From: Planosporangium mesophilum
GTDB taxonomy: Bacteria; Actinomycetota; Actinomycetes; Mycobacteriales; Micromonosporaceae
Length of the DNA: 64,000 bases
Direction: 5' to 3'
Assembly (NCBI RefSeq): GCF_016863255.1
Contig: NZ_BOON01000033.1
Location: 1-64,000 of the forward strand
Made by a program: the position numbers and the translations under genes. Under the pieces are notes generated by a model, which ran no database searches, was not told where the DNA came from, and worked only from the letters and a program-made list of their open reading frames with translations. Position 1 is the stretch's first letter. The number at the start of each line of letters is the position of its first letter. Of this stretch, positions 1-7,090 are shown in pieces.

Positions 1-715
1 CGACGAAGTTCGCGAGCATCCTCGCCGGCTCGGTCACCACCGCCACGCTCACCCGGCCGATGAGCTCCTCGATCTCCGCCGGCGGGAAGTAGCCGGCGTG
101 CTGGTACACCTGGATCCGCGTGACGATGCCGGACACGTCCAGCTCGGGGTGGAACTGCGTCGCGTACAGGTTCTGCTTGACCCGGAACATCTGTACCGGG
201 CACCGGGGCGAGCTGGCCAGCAGCACGGCACCCGGCGGAAGCAACCGACACGCCTCCTTGTGTCCGACGAACGCGTCGAACTCCTCGGGCATGCCGGCCA
301 GGACCGGGTCGACCAGCCCGGCGGCGGTGAGCGTGACGCGTACCGAGGAGACCGGCTCCGCGTAGGTCCGGTCGATGATCCCGCCCTGGTGTACGCCGAG
401 CGTTCCGACGCCGTAGCAGGCGCCGAAGAAGGGGAAGTCGCGGGCGACGATCTCGTCCAGGAGCGAGCCCAGCTCGCACTCGACCCGGCGCTGGACCGCC
501 GACTTGGCCGCCTCCGGGTCGCTGGAGTTGAACGGCCCTCCCCCGACGAGGACGCCCGAGTAGTCGTCGAGGTTCAGCCTCGGCAGCGGCGCGGCCTCCA
601 TCCGGATCCGGCGGAGCTGCTCGGCGGATAGGCCTGTCACCCTCAGGAACGCGGCGTACTCGTCGTCCGCCGCCGCGTCCTCGGCGCGCGAGGACAGCAG
701 CAGGAAGGGTCTCAC
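1..715 (-). CDS. Glutamine amidotransferase class I domain protein (3' end cut by window edge)
   Basis: Stand-alone class I glutamine amidotransferase of the GMP-synthase-like (GATase1) type. It would take ammonia from glutamine or act as a related cysteine hydrolase. The reverse-complement frame is open from a GTG at 713-715 to the window edge, about 238 residues. It contains the nucleophile elbow FFGACYGVGTLG (Cys) and the downstream TQFHPELD segment with the catalytic His and Glu. No upstream in-frame ATG or GTG was found before a region with no coding character, so the GTG is preferred. The C-terminus lies outside the window, and no synthetase partner is visible on this side. Confidence 0.85.
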   Translation of the reverse strand, partial: MRPFLLLSSRAEDAAADDEYAAFLRVTGLSAEQLRRIRMEAAPLPRLNLDDYSGVLVGGGPFNSSDPEAAKSAVQRRVECELGSLLDEIVARDFPFFGACYGVGTLGVHQGGIIDRTYAEPVSSVRVTLTAAGLVDPVLAGMPEEFDAFVGHKEACRLLPPGAVLLASSPRCPVQMFRVKQNLYATQFHPELDVSGIVTRIQVYQHAGYFPPAEIEELIGRVSVAVVTEPARMLANFV

Positions 716-865
716 CGGGAGATCGTAAGCCGACGCGGGGAGTTGCCACCGACCGGGCCGACCTGCGACTTTGCCCGTGGTCTCGCTGGCGGTCATCGCC
801 TCCTGCGCTGCTCGTACCGGCCGGTTGAACCCCCGACGACGACGACCGGCGGCCGATGCTGGTGC

Positions 866-894
866 TTGCTCACGGAGATCGATCCCTCCACTAT
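866..894 (+). promoter_or_regulatory. Probable promoter of the quinone oxidoreductase gene
   Basis: TTGCTC at 866-871 and CACTAT at 889-894 are separated by 17 bp, which fits a sigma-70-like promoter. Transcription would begin near 901, about 20 bases upstream of the ATG at 922. This is read by eye only. Confidence 0.45.
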
Positions 895-921
895 GGGTCG
901 CAGTCATCGAGGGGAGCACTG

Positions 922-1845
922 ATGCGCGCGATCCAGGCGAAGTCCTACGGCGGCCCGGAGGTGCTGGAGCTGGTCGACCTTCCGGTGCCGGTACCCGGTC
1001 CCGACGAGGTGTTGGTACGGGTGGTGGCGGCCGGTACCAACCCGGTCGACTGGAAGGCCCGCGCCGGGTACGTGAGCGACTGGTTCGGCGGTGGCCCCTA
1101 CATCTGGGGCTGGGACGTCTCCGGCGTGGTCGAGTCCGTGGGCGCGGGAGTCACCGGATTCCAGCCCGGTGACGCGGTCTTCGGCATGCCCCGCTTCCCC
1201 GCCCTGGCCGGTGGCTACGCCGAGTACGTGGCGGCGCCGGCCGCGCATCTGATCCAGAAGCCAGACCACCTCGACCACGTACGGGCGGCCGCGCTGCCGC
1301 TGGCCGGCCTGACCGCGCTTCAGATCCTCGATCTGGCCGGCGTTCGCGCCGGGCAGCGGGTGCTGGTCACCGCGGCCGCGGGCGGCGTGGGCCACCTCGC
1401 GGTGCAGCTCGCCAAGGAGCGCGGCGCCCACGTACTGGGTACCGCCCGGGCGGCGAACCACGACTTCCTGCGCGGCCTCGGCGTGGACGAGCCGATCGAC
1501 TACACCGCGGTGGACGTGGCCGGCGCCGTACCCGACGTCGACGTGGTCCTCGACTCGGTCGGCGCCCACGATCTACTGAGGACGGTCCGGCCGGGTGGGA
1601 CGATGGTCACGTTCTCGAGCGGGTTGCCGGACACGCTCAAGACCGCCGCCGACGCGGCCGGGGTACAGGCGTTGGGCCACCTGGTACGGCCGGACGCCGC
1701 GGGGCTGGCCCGGCTGCTCGATCTGTACGAGGCCGGGCGGCTGCGGGTTGAGATCGCCCGGGTGCTGCCGCTGGCGGAGGTGGCCACGGCGCACGAACTG
1801 CTGGCCACCACCCGGACGCGCGGAAAGATCGTCCTGTCGCTGTGA
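922..1845 (+). CDS. Zinc-independent NADPH:quinone oxidoreductase-like protein (MDR family)
   Basis: A 307-residue medium-chain dehydrogenase/reductase of the zeta-crystallin/quinone-oxidoreductase branch. It starts MRAIQAKSYGGPEVLEL and has the NAD(P)-binding segment VTAAAGGVGHLAVQLAK around residue 150. The cysteine pattern of structural zinc is absent. It should reduce quinones or enones with NADPH in the cytoplasm; the substrate is unknown. The ATG at 922 has the SD-like run GAGGGGAG just upstream and a plausible promoter at 866-894, so the longer open frame beginning at 856 is not used. The methyltransferase gene follows 13 bp downstream, probably in the same transcript. Confidence 0.85.
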   Translation: MRAIQAKSYGGPEVLELVDLPVPVPGPDEVLVRVVAAGTNPVDWKARAGYVSDWFGGGPYIWGWDVSGVVESVGAGVTGFQPGDAVFGMPRFPALAGGYAEYVAAPAAHLIQKPDHLDHVRAAALPLAGLTALQILDLAGVRAGQRVLVTAAAGGVGHLAVQLAKERGAHVLGTARAANHDFLRGLGVDEPIDYTAVDVAGAVPDVDVVLDSVGAHDLLRTVRPGGTMVTFSSGLPDTLKTAADAAGVQALGHLVRPDAAGLARLLDLYEAGRLRVEIARVLPLAEVATAHELLATTRTRGKIVLSL

Positions 1846-1858
1846 CCGAAAGGCGCTC

Positions 1859-2620
1859 ATGACCAGGCAACCCCCACCGTCCGCTGAGGACTTCGACCAG
1901 TGGTACGCGAACATGATCGAATCGCCGGCCAAGGACCAGATCGTGCAGCGCCACCTCGGCCTGCCGGTCCATCTCCTGTCCACGGGCCTGCTGGGCCGGG
2001 ACGGGATCGCAGAGGTCACCGCGGCCCTTCGGCTGTCGCCGGGGCAGGTGCTGCTGGACCTCGCCTGCGGGCGCGGCGGTTACGGCCTGGAGGTGGCCCG
2101 GCGTACCGGGGCGCGGCTGGTGGGGATCGACTTCTCGGGTGAGGCGATCCGGCAGGCGAGGCAGCACGCACAACGGATGGGCCATACGGCCCGCTTCGAG
2201 GTCGGGGAGCTGACAGCCACCGGGCTGGACGCCGCCTCGATCGACGCCGTCATGTGCGTCGACGCCGTCCAGTTCACCGACGACCCGGGGGCCGTCTATC
2301 GCGAGCTGCGCCGGATCGTGGTACCGGGCGGGCGCGCCGTGGTGACCTGTTGGGAGCCGGTCGACCCGGGCAACCGCCGGTTGCCGGAGCGGTTGCGGGC
2401 GGTGGACCTGCGTGCGGGGTTGGCCGCGGCCGGCTTCGTCGAGATCACGGTCGACGAGCGCCCGGACTGGCAGGCGATGGAGCACGCCCTGTGGAAGGAG
2501 GCCGCCGCGCTCGACCCGGGTACGGACCCGGTGCTGGCCGCCCTCCACGAGGAGGGCGTACGGGCGCTGGAGTTCGACCACCTGCTCCGGCGGGTCATGG
2601 CGTCGGCGACGGCCGGGTAG
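1859..2620 (+). CDS. Class I SAM-dependent methyltransferase
   Basis: A 253-residue Rossmann-fold methyltransferase. Motif I is VLLDLACGRGGYG near residue 65, followed by the acidic residue of GIDFSGEAI and the later motif DAVMCVDAVQF. This is the usual layout of UbiE/type-11 enzymes. It transfers a methyl group from S-adenosylmethionine to an unidentified small molecule. The ATG at 1859 lies 13 bp after the oxidoreductase stop, which suggests one operon. It meets the convergent minus-strand oxidoreductase end to end (2620/2621) with no spacer, so no terminator separates them. Confidence 0.85.
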   Translation: MTRQPPPSAEDFDQWYANMIESPAKDQIVQRHLGLPVHLLSTGLLGRDGIAEVTAALRLSPGQVLLDLACGRGGYGLEVARRTGARLVGIDFSGEAIRQARQHAQRMGHTARFEVGELTATGLDAASIDAVMCVDAVQFTDDPGAVYRELRRIVVPGGRAVVTCWEPVDPGNRRLPERLRAVDLRAGLAAAGFVEITVDERPDWQAMEHALWKEAAALDPGTDPVLAALHEEGVRALEFDHLLRRVMASATAG

Positions 2621-3583
2621 CTAATCCAGGTTCAGGACGAGCCGGCTCGTGGCGCGCCCCTGGGCCTGCCGCGACCAGGCCGTATCGGCCTCGGCCAGCG
2701 GCACGGTCTCGTACTCGACGACCAGCCGCCCGGCGGCGGCGTGGTCGGCGACGACCCGCAGGGCGTGTTCCCGCTGCTCGCTGCTCAGCTCGTTGTTGGT
2801 GTAGCCGAGTATGCGAAGCGACCGGCTGCGCAGCGTCGCCGAGTCGAAAGGCGAGTGCTCGCCGGCCGAGCTGCCGAGGTTGACCAGTCGCCCGTGCGGG
2901 CCGAGGGTACGCAGCGCCGCGGCGGCCGGTACGCCGAACAGCGGGTCGAGGACGACGTCCACCGGCCCGTCGCAGGCGTCGAGGAGCCGTCCTGCGAGGG
3001 AGTCCACGTCGTCGGCGTCGGTCAGGGCGACCACCGCGTCGGCACCCAGCCGGCGGGCGCGCTCCTGCCCGGCGGTCGACCGGCAGGCTGCGACGACGCG
3101 CCGGGCGCCGTGCAGCCGGGCCGCCTGGAGCGCGACCTGACCGACGACGCCGCCGGCGCCGAGGACCAGGACCTGCTCTCCGGAGCGCAGTTCGCCGCGC
3201 CAGGTCAGGGCCTGCCAGGCCGCGACCGCCGACAGCCCGAGGGCGGCGACCAGGGTGTGGTCCACGTCGGCGGGCAGCGCGACGACGTCGGGAGCCGGGA
3301 CGACGCAGTACTCGGCCATGCTGCCGTCGCCGGGGCGCATCCCGGCGGCGGTGGAGAACCAGACCGGGGTGCCGTCGTCGAGGCGGCCGACGCCCTGCAC
3401 GCCGGGGACGTAGGGCACGGCGGGGGCGCCGAAGTACGAGCTACCGGTCCAGCACAGCACGTCGAGCGGCGTGATGGGCGCGGCGGCGACGGCCACCCGT
3501 ACCTGCCCGTCGCCGGGGCGGGGCGACTCGCGGTCCCCGACGACGGGCGGCTGTCCACAGTGGTGGATGACGGCGGCGCGCAT
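2621..3583 (-). CDS. Zinc-independent alcohol dehydrogenase/quinone oxidoreductase, last gene of the ring-cleavage operon
   Basis: A 320-residue MDR-family oxidoreductase starting MRAAVIHHCGQPP. The nucleotide-binding region is VLVLGAGGVVGQVALQAA and there are no zinc-binding cysteines. Its ATG (3581-3583) overlaps the stop of the LigA-like gene as TGATG, so the two are translationally coupled. It is the last of five coupled genes behind the CaiB promoter. In that setting it probably oxidises or reduces an intermediate formed after ring cleavage; the exact step is inference. It is unrelated to the plus-strand oxidoreductase at 922 except by superfamily. Confidence 0.85.
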   Translation of the reverse strand: MRAAVIHHCGQPPVVGDRESPRPGDGQVRVAVAAAPITPLDVLCWTGSSYFGAPAVPYVPGVQGVGRLDDGTPVWFSTAAGMRPGDGSMAEYCVVPAPDVVALPADVDHTLVAALGLSAVAAWQALTWRGELRSGEQVLVLGAGGVVGQVALQAARLHGARRVVAACRSTAGQERARRLGADAVVALTDADDVDSLAGRLLDACDGPVDVVLDPLFGVPAAAALRTLGPHGRLVNLGSSAGEHSPFDSATLRSRSLRILGYTNNELSSEQREHALRVVADHAAAGRLVVEYETVPLAEADTAWSRQAQGRATSRLVLNLD

Positions 3584-3945
3584 CAGGTGGCGATGTCCGG
3601 GTACGGCAGCGAGAAGTGCTGCAGCCGCAGCGCGTACTCCTTCTGGAAGCCCAGCGGCTCGGCGTGGTCGCGCTCGAACGCGGCGATGAACAGGGTCAGC
3701 GTGAGGAACGGGTGCGCGCCGAGTTCGAACAGCTTCACGTAGTCGTGCGCGACGAGCGCCTCCCGCTCGGGGTCGTCGAACGCCAACCAGGTACTGGCCT
3801 CGCCGGTGTGGCAGTTGAGGAGCTGGTTGGCCCGCTCCGCCTCCCACCACGCCACCGTGCCGCGCGGGTCCTCGCGGTAGCGCTCCACCAGTTCGGGGTC
3901 ACGGTCGACGGTGTACAGGAACTTGTTCAGCAGGTACTTGCTCAT
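3583..3945 (-). CDS. LigA-like alpha subunit of an extradiol (protocatechuate 4,5-/gallate-type) dioxygenase
   Basis: A 120-residue small helical protein with the look of the LigA family: it starts MSKYLLNKFLYTVDRD and contains DDPEREALVAHDYVKLFELGAHP. LigA-type subunits cap the active site of the LigB catalytic subunit in class III (type II) extradiol dioxygenases. The gene overlaps its neighbours on both sides (ATGA with the ligB-like gene at 3942-3945, TGATG with the oxidoreductase at 3581-3585), giving the order ligB-ligA. The length is slightly below that of the classic sphingomonad LigA. The ring substrate cannot be deduced from sequence alone. Confidence 0.85.
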   Translation of the reverse strand: MSKYLLNKFLYTVDRDPELVERYREDPRGTVAWWEAERANQLLNCHTGEASTWLAFDDPEREALVAHDYVKLFELGAHPFLTLTLFIAAFERDHAEPLGFQKEYALRLQHFSLPYPDIAT

Positions 3946-4859
3946 GCCGATTCTCCCTTGCCTTCGCTGCGGGGCTCGCAAGCTCGCTCCTCGCTCAGGC
4001 CCGGCCCTCCGCTCGGGTACCAGGTGAAGTACGCCTCCATCGTGTGGAACAGGTCGAGCGTGTCGACGTAGTCGGCCTTCGCGCCTTCGCCGGCGACACC
4101 CATCATCAGCATGAAGTCCATGAAGCCGTGGGTGGCATTGCCCGGCGCGTGCAGGCTGTCGAGGGTGACCTCGGACAGACAGCCCTCCAGGTCGCCGTTC
4201 GCGATCCACTCCACGGCCCGCTGGTCGAACTCGGGGTCGGGGCCGTGCGGACCGAACTGGCGCGGCCCGCCCAGTTCCAGCGACAGGTGCCCGGTACCGA
4301 TGACCGCCACCCGCTGGTCGCTGGGCCAGGACTCGATCAGCTCACGGATGGTCCTGCCGAGCTGCACGAAGCGCTTCGGCTGCGGCAGCGGCGGGGCGAA
4401 GATGTTGGTGTACACCGGCACGATCGGCAGGTCGGCCTCCGGCCGCAGCGTGATGATCGGGCAGGTGATGCTGTGGTCGATCCGCAGCTCGTTGCTGAAC
4501 GCGAGGTCGAAGCCGGCGTCGAGGCCCTCGCGCAGCAGGTACCCCGACAGGTCCTCCTGACCCTTGAGCACCATCCGGGGCAGCCCGAACTCGCGCTCCT
4601 CGTTGTACCAGTTGGCGTCGTAGACGGGGGCCTTGCCGATGAGGAACTGCGGCATGTTGTCCAGCCACAGCTGGTGGAAGTGGTCGGAGCCGACCATGAC
4701 GAGCACGTCCGGGTTGGCGCGGGTCAGCGTCTCCCGGAACGCGGTGATCTTGCGTACCCACTCGTCGGCGAAGGGCGGCCGGTCCTCGCCCCGGGCGGTG
4801 CTGGCCCGGTAGTAGAAGGGGTGGTGGGTCGAGGCGATGACCGCGGCCAGTTCAGCCAT
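3942..4859 (-). CDS. LigB-like catalytic subunit of an extradiol ring-cleavage dioxygenase
   Basis: A 305-residue class III extradiol dioxygenase catalytic subunit, close in length to LigB. Expected non-haem Fe(II) and acid/base histidines are visible: His12/His13 in ASTHHPF, His60/His62 in VGSDHFHQ and His191 in GTGHLSLELGG. The family opens catechol-type rings (protocatechuate, gallate, methylgallate) next to the diol with O2. The gene lies between the citryl-CoA-lyase-like gene (12 bp upstream) and the LigA-like gene (ATGA overlap). PobA, encoded elsewhere in the window, makes protocatechuate, which makes that acid a reasonable but unproven substrate. Confidence 0.88.
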   Translation of the reverse strand: MAELAAVIASTHHPFYYRASTARGEDRPPFADEWVRKITAFRETLTRANPDVLVMVGSDHFHQLWLDNMPQFLIGKAPVYDANWYNEEREFGLPRMVLKGQEDLSGYLLREGLDAGFDLAFSNELRIDHSITCPIITLRPEADLPIVPVYTNIFAPPLPQPKRFVQLGRTIRELIESWPSDQRVAVIGTGHLSLELGGPRQFGPHGPDPEFDQRAVEWIANGDLEGCLSEVTLDSLHAPGNATHGFMDFMLMMGVAGEGAKADYVDTLDLFHTMEAYFTWYPSGGPGLSEERACEPRSEGKGESA

Positions 4860-4871
4860 GGACGGCTCCTC

Positions 4872-5660
4872 TCAGGACGGATCGGGGGTGACGTAGGTGG
4901 CGTTGCGGTCGACGGTCAGGTAGACGTCCATGCCGATCGGGTTGCGGCGCTCCTCGGCCAGGTGTCCCAGCAGTCCGGCGGCCCGGGCCAGCAGCGCGAA
5001 GCCGCGCAGCAGGTCGACCGGCAGCCCCAGGTCGGCGAGCGCGGCGCCGCAGACCCCGGCGCCGTTGAGCGGGAGGGTGCGGCCCAGCACCTGCGGGTGG
5101 ACCCGGCCGATCGCCTCGAACAGCCGCAGATGCGGCCCCCGCAGCTTCTCCTCCTCGGCGATCCGGATGAGCACCGGGGTGCGCGGATCCTGGACCTTGT
5201 GTACCGGGTGGCCGAGGCCCGGTACGAACCGGCGCTCGGCGCGCGCCCGGGTGACGGCGTCGAGCGCGAGGGCGTCGAAGCCCGCGTCGTCGGTCGGCAG
5301 CGCTCCGTCCACAGTAGCCAGAGTGTCGGCCAGGAACCGGCCGCAGTCCTCGGTGACGCCCAGGAAGCGGGAGCCGCCGCCGAGTAGGCCGGCGGCGAGC
5401 GCGCCCTGCAGCGAGTCGGGGGCGCTGAGGTACGTGAGCCGGGCGGCGATGGCGGTCGGAGTGAAGCCGTGGTCGGCCAGCGCGACCAGGACCGCCTCGA
5501 AGACCCGTACCTCGGACGGCGCCGGACGCCGCTGCGTGACCAGCCACAGCGCCAGCTCACCGAAGCCGACCCGGCCCATCAGGTCGGCGGCGAGGTCCTG
5601 ACCCAGCAGCCGGATGGAGTCCGCGTCGGAGGTGCCGATCGACGTCGGGAAGGTGCTCAC
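4872..5660 (-). CDS. Citryl-CoA-lyase-like protein of the citrate synthase family
   Basis: A 262-residue short member of the citrate synthase superfamily; true citrate synthases are about 430 residues. It has the typical loop FVPGLGHPVHKVQDPR carrying a catalytic His. Where citrate synthase has NVDFYSG with its catalytic Asp, this protein reads NGAGVCGA, so the Asp is missing. That pattern fits lyases that run a retro-Claisen cleavage of a citryl-CoA-like thioester. The start GTG (5658-5660) overlaps the stop of the CoA-transferase gene as GTGA, with GGAG upstream. Pairing with a CoA-transferase and a ring-cleavage enzyme suggests cleavage of a CoA-activated tertiary hydroxy acid; this is inference. 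Confidence 0.8.
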   Translation of the reverse strand: MSTFPTSIGTSDADSIRLLGQDLAADLMGRVGFGELALWLVTQRRPAPSEVRVFEAVLVALADHGFTPTAIAARLTYLSAPDSLQGALAAGLLGGGSRFLGVTEDCGRFLADTLATVDGALPTDDAGFDALALDAVTRARAERRFVPGLGHPVHKVQDPRTPVLIRIAEEEKLRGPHLRLFEAIGRVHPQVLGRTLPLNGAGVCGAALADLGLPVDLLRGFALLARAAGLLGHLAEERRNPIGMDVYLTVDRNATYVTPDPS

Positions 5661-6850
5661 TGATTCTCCTGCCCCTCGGACAGCCATCTGCGGATCTCGG
5701 CGCCGTGCTCGTCGAGGCCCGGCGGCGGTAGTTGGTAGCGCGGCGGGGTCGCCGAGAAGGTGATCGGGTTGCGCACGCTGGGCACGGCGCTGTCCCCGTC
5801 GCCGACCTCGACGACCGGATCGAGGCCCAGCTCCTTGGCGAAGGCAACCCCGTCGTTGATGGTGTTGATCGGGGCGCACGGCACCCCGACGGCGATCAGG
5901 GCGCGGAACCACTCGTCCTTGGTCTTCGTCCGCAACCGGTCGACCAGCAACGGCCGGAGCTGGTCGCGGTTGGCGGTACGGTCGGAGTTGTGCGCGAACC
6001 GGGCGTCGCCCACCAGCTCGGACACGCCGAGCACGTCGCACAGCTTGGCGAACTGCCCGTCGTTGCCGGCGATGACGATCAGCTCGCCGTCGGCGGTGGG
6101 CAGCGGCTCGTACGGGAACAGGCTGGGGTGGGCGTTGCCCATCCGGTACGGCACCACTCCCCCGGCGACGTACGCGCTGCTGTGGTTGACCAGTCCGGAC
6201 AGCGCCGAGGACAGCAGGTTGACGTCGATGTGCTGACCCTGGCCGGAGGTACCCCGGTGGTGCAGCGCGGAGAGGATCCCGATGGCGGCGTGCATGCCGG
6301 TCATCACGTCGAAGACGGCGATGCCGGCACGGTACGGGGAACCGTCCGGGTCGCCGGTCAGGCTCATCAGCCCGGAGATCGCCTGCACCATCAGGTCGTA
6401 CCCGGGCAGCGCGGCGCCCGCGCCGGTGCCGAAGCCGCTGATCGAGGCGTAGATGACGCCTGGGTTCCCGGCCGCCACGGACTCGTAGTCCAGCTCGAAC
6501 CGGCTCAAGCCCCCCGGCTTGAAGTTCTCGACGAGCACGTCGGCCCGCGCGGCGAGCTTGCGGGCCACCGCCAGGTCCTCGGGTTCCCGCAGGTCCAGCG
6601 CGATGGAGCGCTTGTTGCGGTTGATCCCCAGGTAGTACGTGGAGACTCCGTCGCGCACCGGTGGCATCCAGGTACGGGTGTCGTCGCCGCCCGCGCTCTC
6701 CACCTTGATGACCTCGGCGCCCAGGTCGGCGAGCAGCATCGTGGCGTACGGCCCCGCCAGGATCCGCGAGAAGTCGGCGACCAGTAGGCCGGCCAACGGA
6801 CCCTTCGCCGGTTTTACGCCGTTGCCGTCTGTGTACTCCGGCATTGCCAC
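5657..6850 (-). CDS. CaiB/BaiF family (class III) CoA-transferase
   Basis: A 397-residue class III CoA-transferase. It shows the family N-terminus ADFSRILAGPYATMLLADLG, the segment NRNKRSIALDL, and the active-site Asp in PGYDLMVQAISGLMSLTG that carries the acyl anhydride in formyl-CoA transferase. It should move CoA from a donor such as succinyl-CoA to an organic acid. The GTG at 6848-6850 is chosen over the ATG at 6842-6844 because GGAGG lies 6 bases from the GTG but 12 from the ATG. It is the first gene of the five-gene minus-strand operon, directly behind the promoter/operator at 6872-6923. Confidence 0.88.
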   Translation of the reverse strand: MAMPEYTDGNGVKPAKGPLAGLLVADFSRILAGPYATMLLADLGAEVIKVESAGGDDTRTWMPPVRDGVSTYYLGINRNKRSIALDLREPEDLAVARKLAARADVLVENFKPGGLSRFELDYESVAAGNPGVIYASISGFGTGAGAALPGYDLMVQAISGLMSLTGDPDGSPYRAGIAVFDVMTGMHAAIGILSALHHRGTSGQGQHIDVNLLSSALSGLVNHSSAYVAGGVVPYRMGNAHPSLFPYEPLPTADGELIVIAGNDGQFAKLCDVLGVSELVGDARFAHNSDRTANRDQLRPLLVDRLRTKTKDEWFRALIAVGVPCAPINTINDGVAFAKELGLDPVVEVGDGDSAVPSVRNPITFSATPPRYQLPPPGLDEHGAEIRRWLSEGQENQ

Positions 6851-6871
6851 TCGTTTCCTCCGCCCGTCATG

Positions 6872-6923
6872 CGGACATCTGTCCGGAGGTTCGAGTATCG
6901 AAGTGCGTCACGTCGACTGTCAA
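6872..6923 (-). promoter_or_regulatory. Promoter and palindromic operator of the CaiB-LigAB operon
   Basis: On the minus strand a perfect -35 box TTGACA (6918-6923) is followed after 18 bp by GATACT (6894-6899). Transcription should begin near 6887. Just downstream lies the palindrome CGGAC-N4-GTCCG (6872-6885), which a bound repressor could use to block elongation. The same palindrome occurs at 7040-7053 behind the divergent promoter. The IclR protein encoded at 8601-9422 is the obvious candidate ligand. Confidence 0.65.
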
Positions 6924-6981
6924 CGGGTCGATTGCCCTACCAGTCACCCAGAAGGGGACTGAGACCGGTTGTTCGAGACCC

Positions 6982-7053
6982 TTGACACCCATCCGAATGC
7001 GCGCTCAAACTTGCGCCAATCTACGGGTCGTCCGCGATACGGACTGTTGTCCG
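6982..7053 (+). promoter_or_regulatory. Promoter and palindromic operators of the amidohydrolase-iclR unit
   Basis: TTGACA at 6982-6987 and CAAACT at 7006-7011 (18-bp spacer) form a strong sigma-70-like promoter with a start near 7018. In the leader lie two overlapping inverted repeats sharing one arm: GTCCG-N5-CGGAC (7030-7044) and CGGAC-N4-GTCCG (7040-7053). The second matches the site at 6872-6885 in both arms and spacing, which argues for one regulator controlling both directions. Confidence 0.65.
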
Positions 7054-7090
7054 CAGTGCCGGCCACATTGATGCGTGGGAGTTGATGCAG

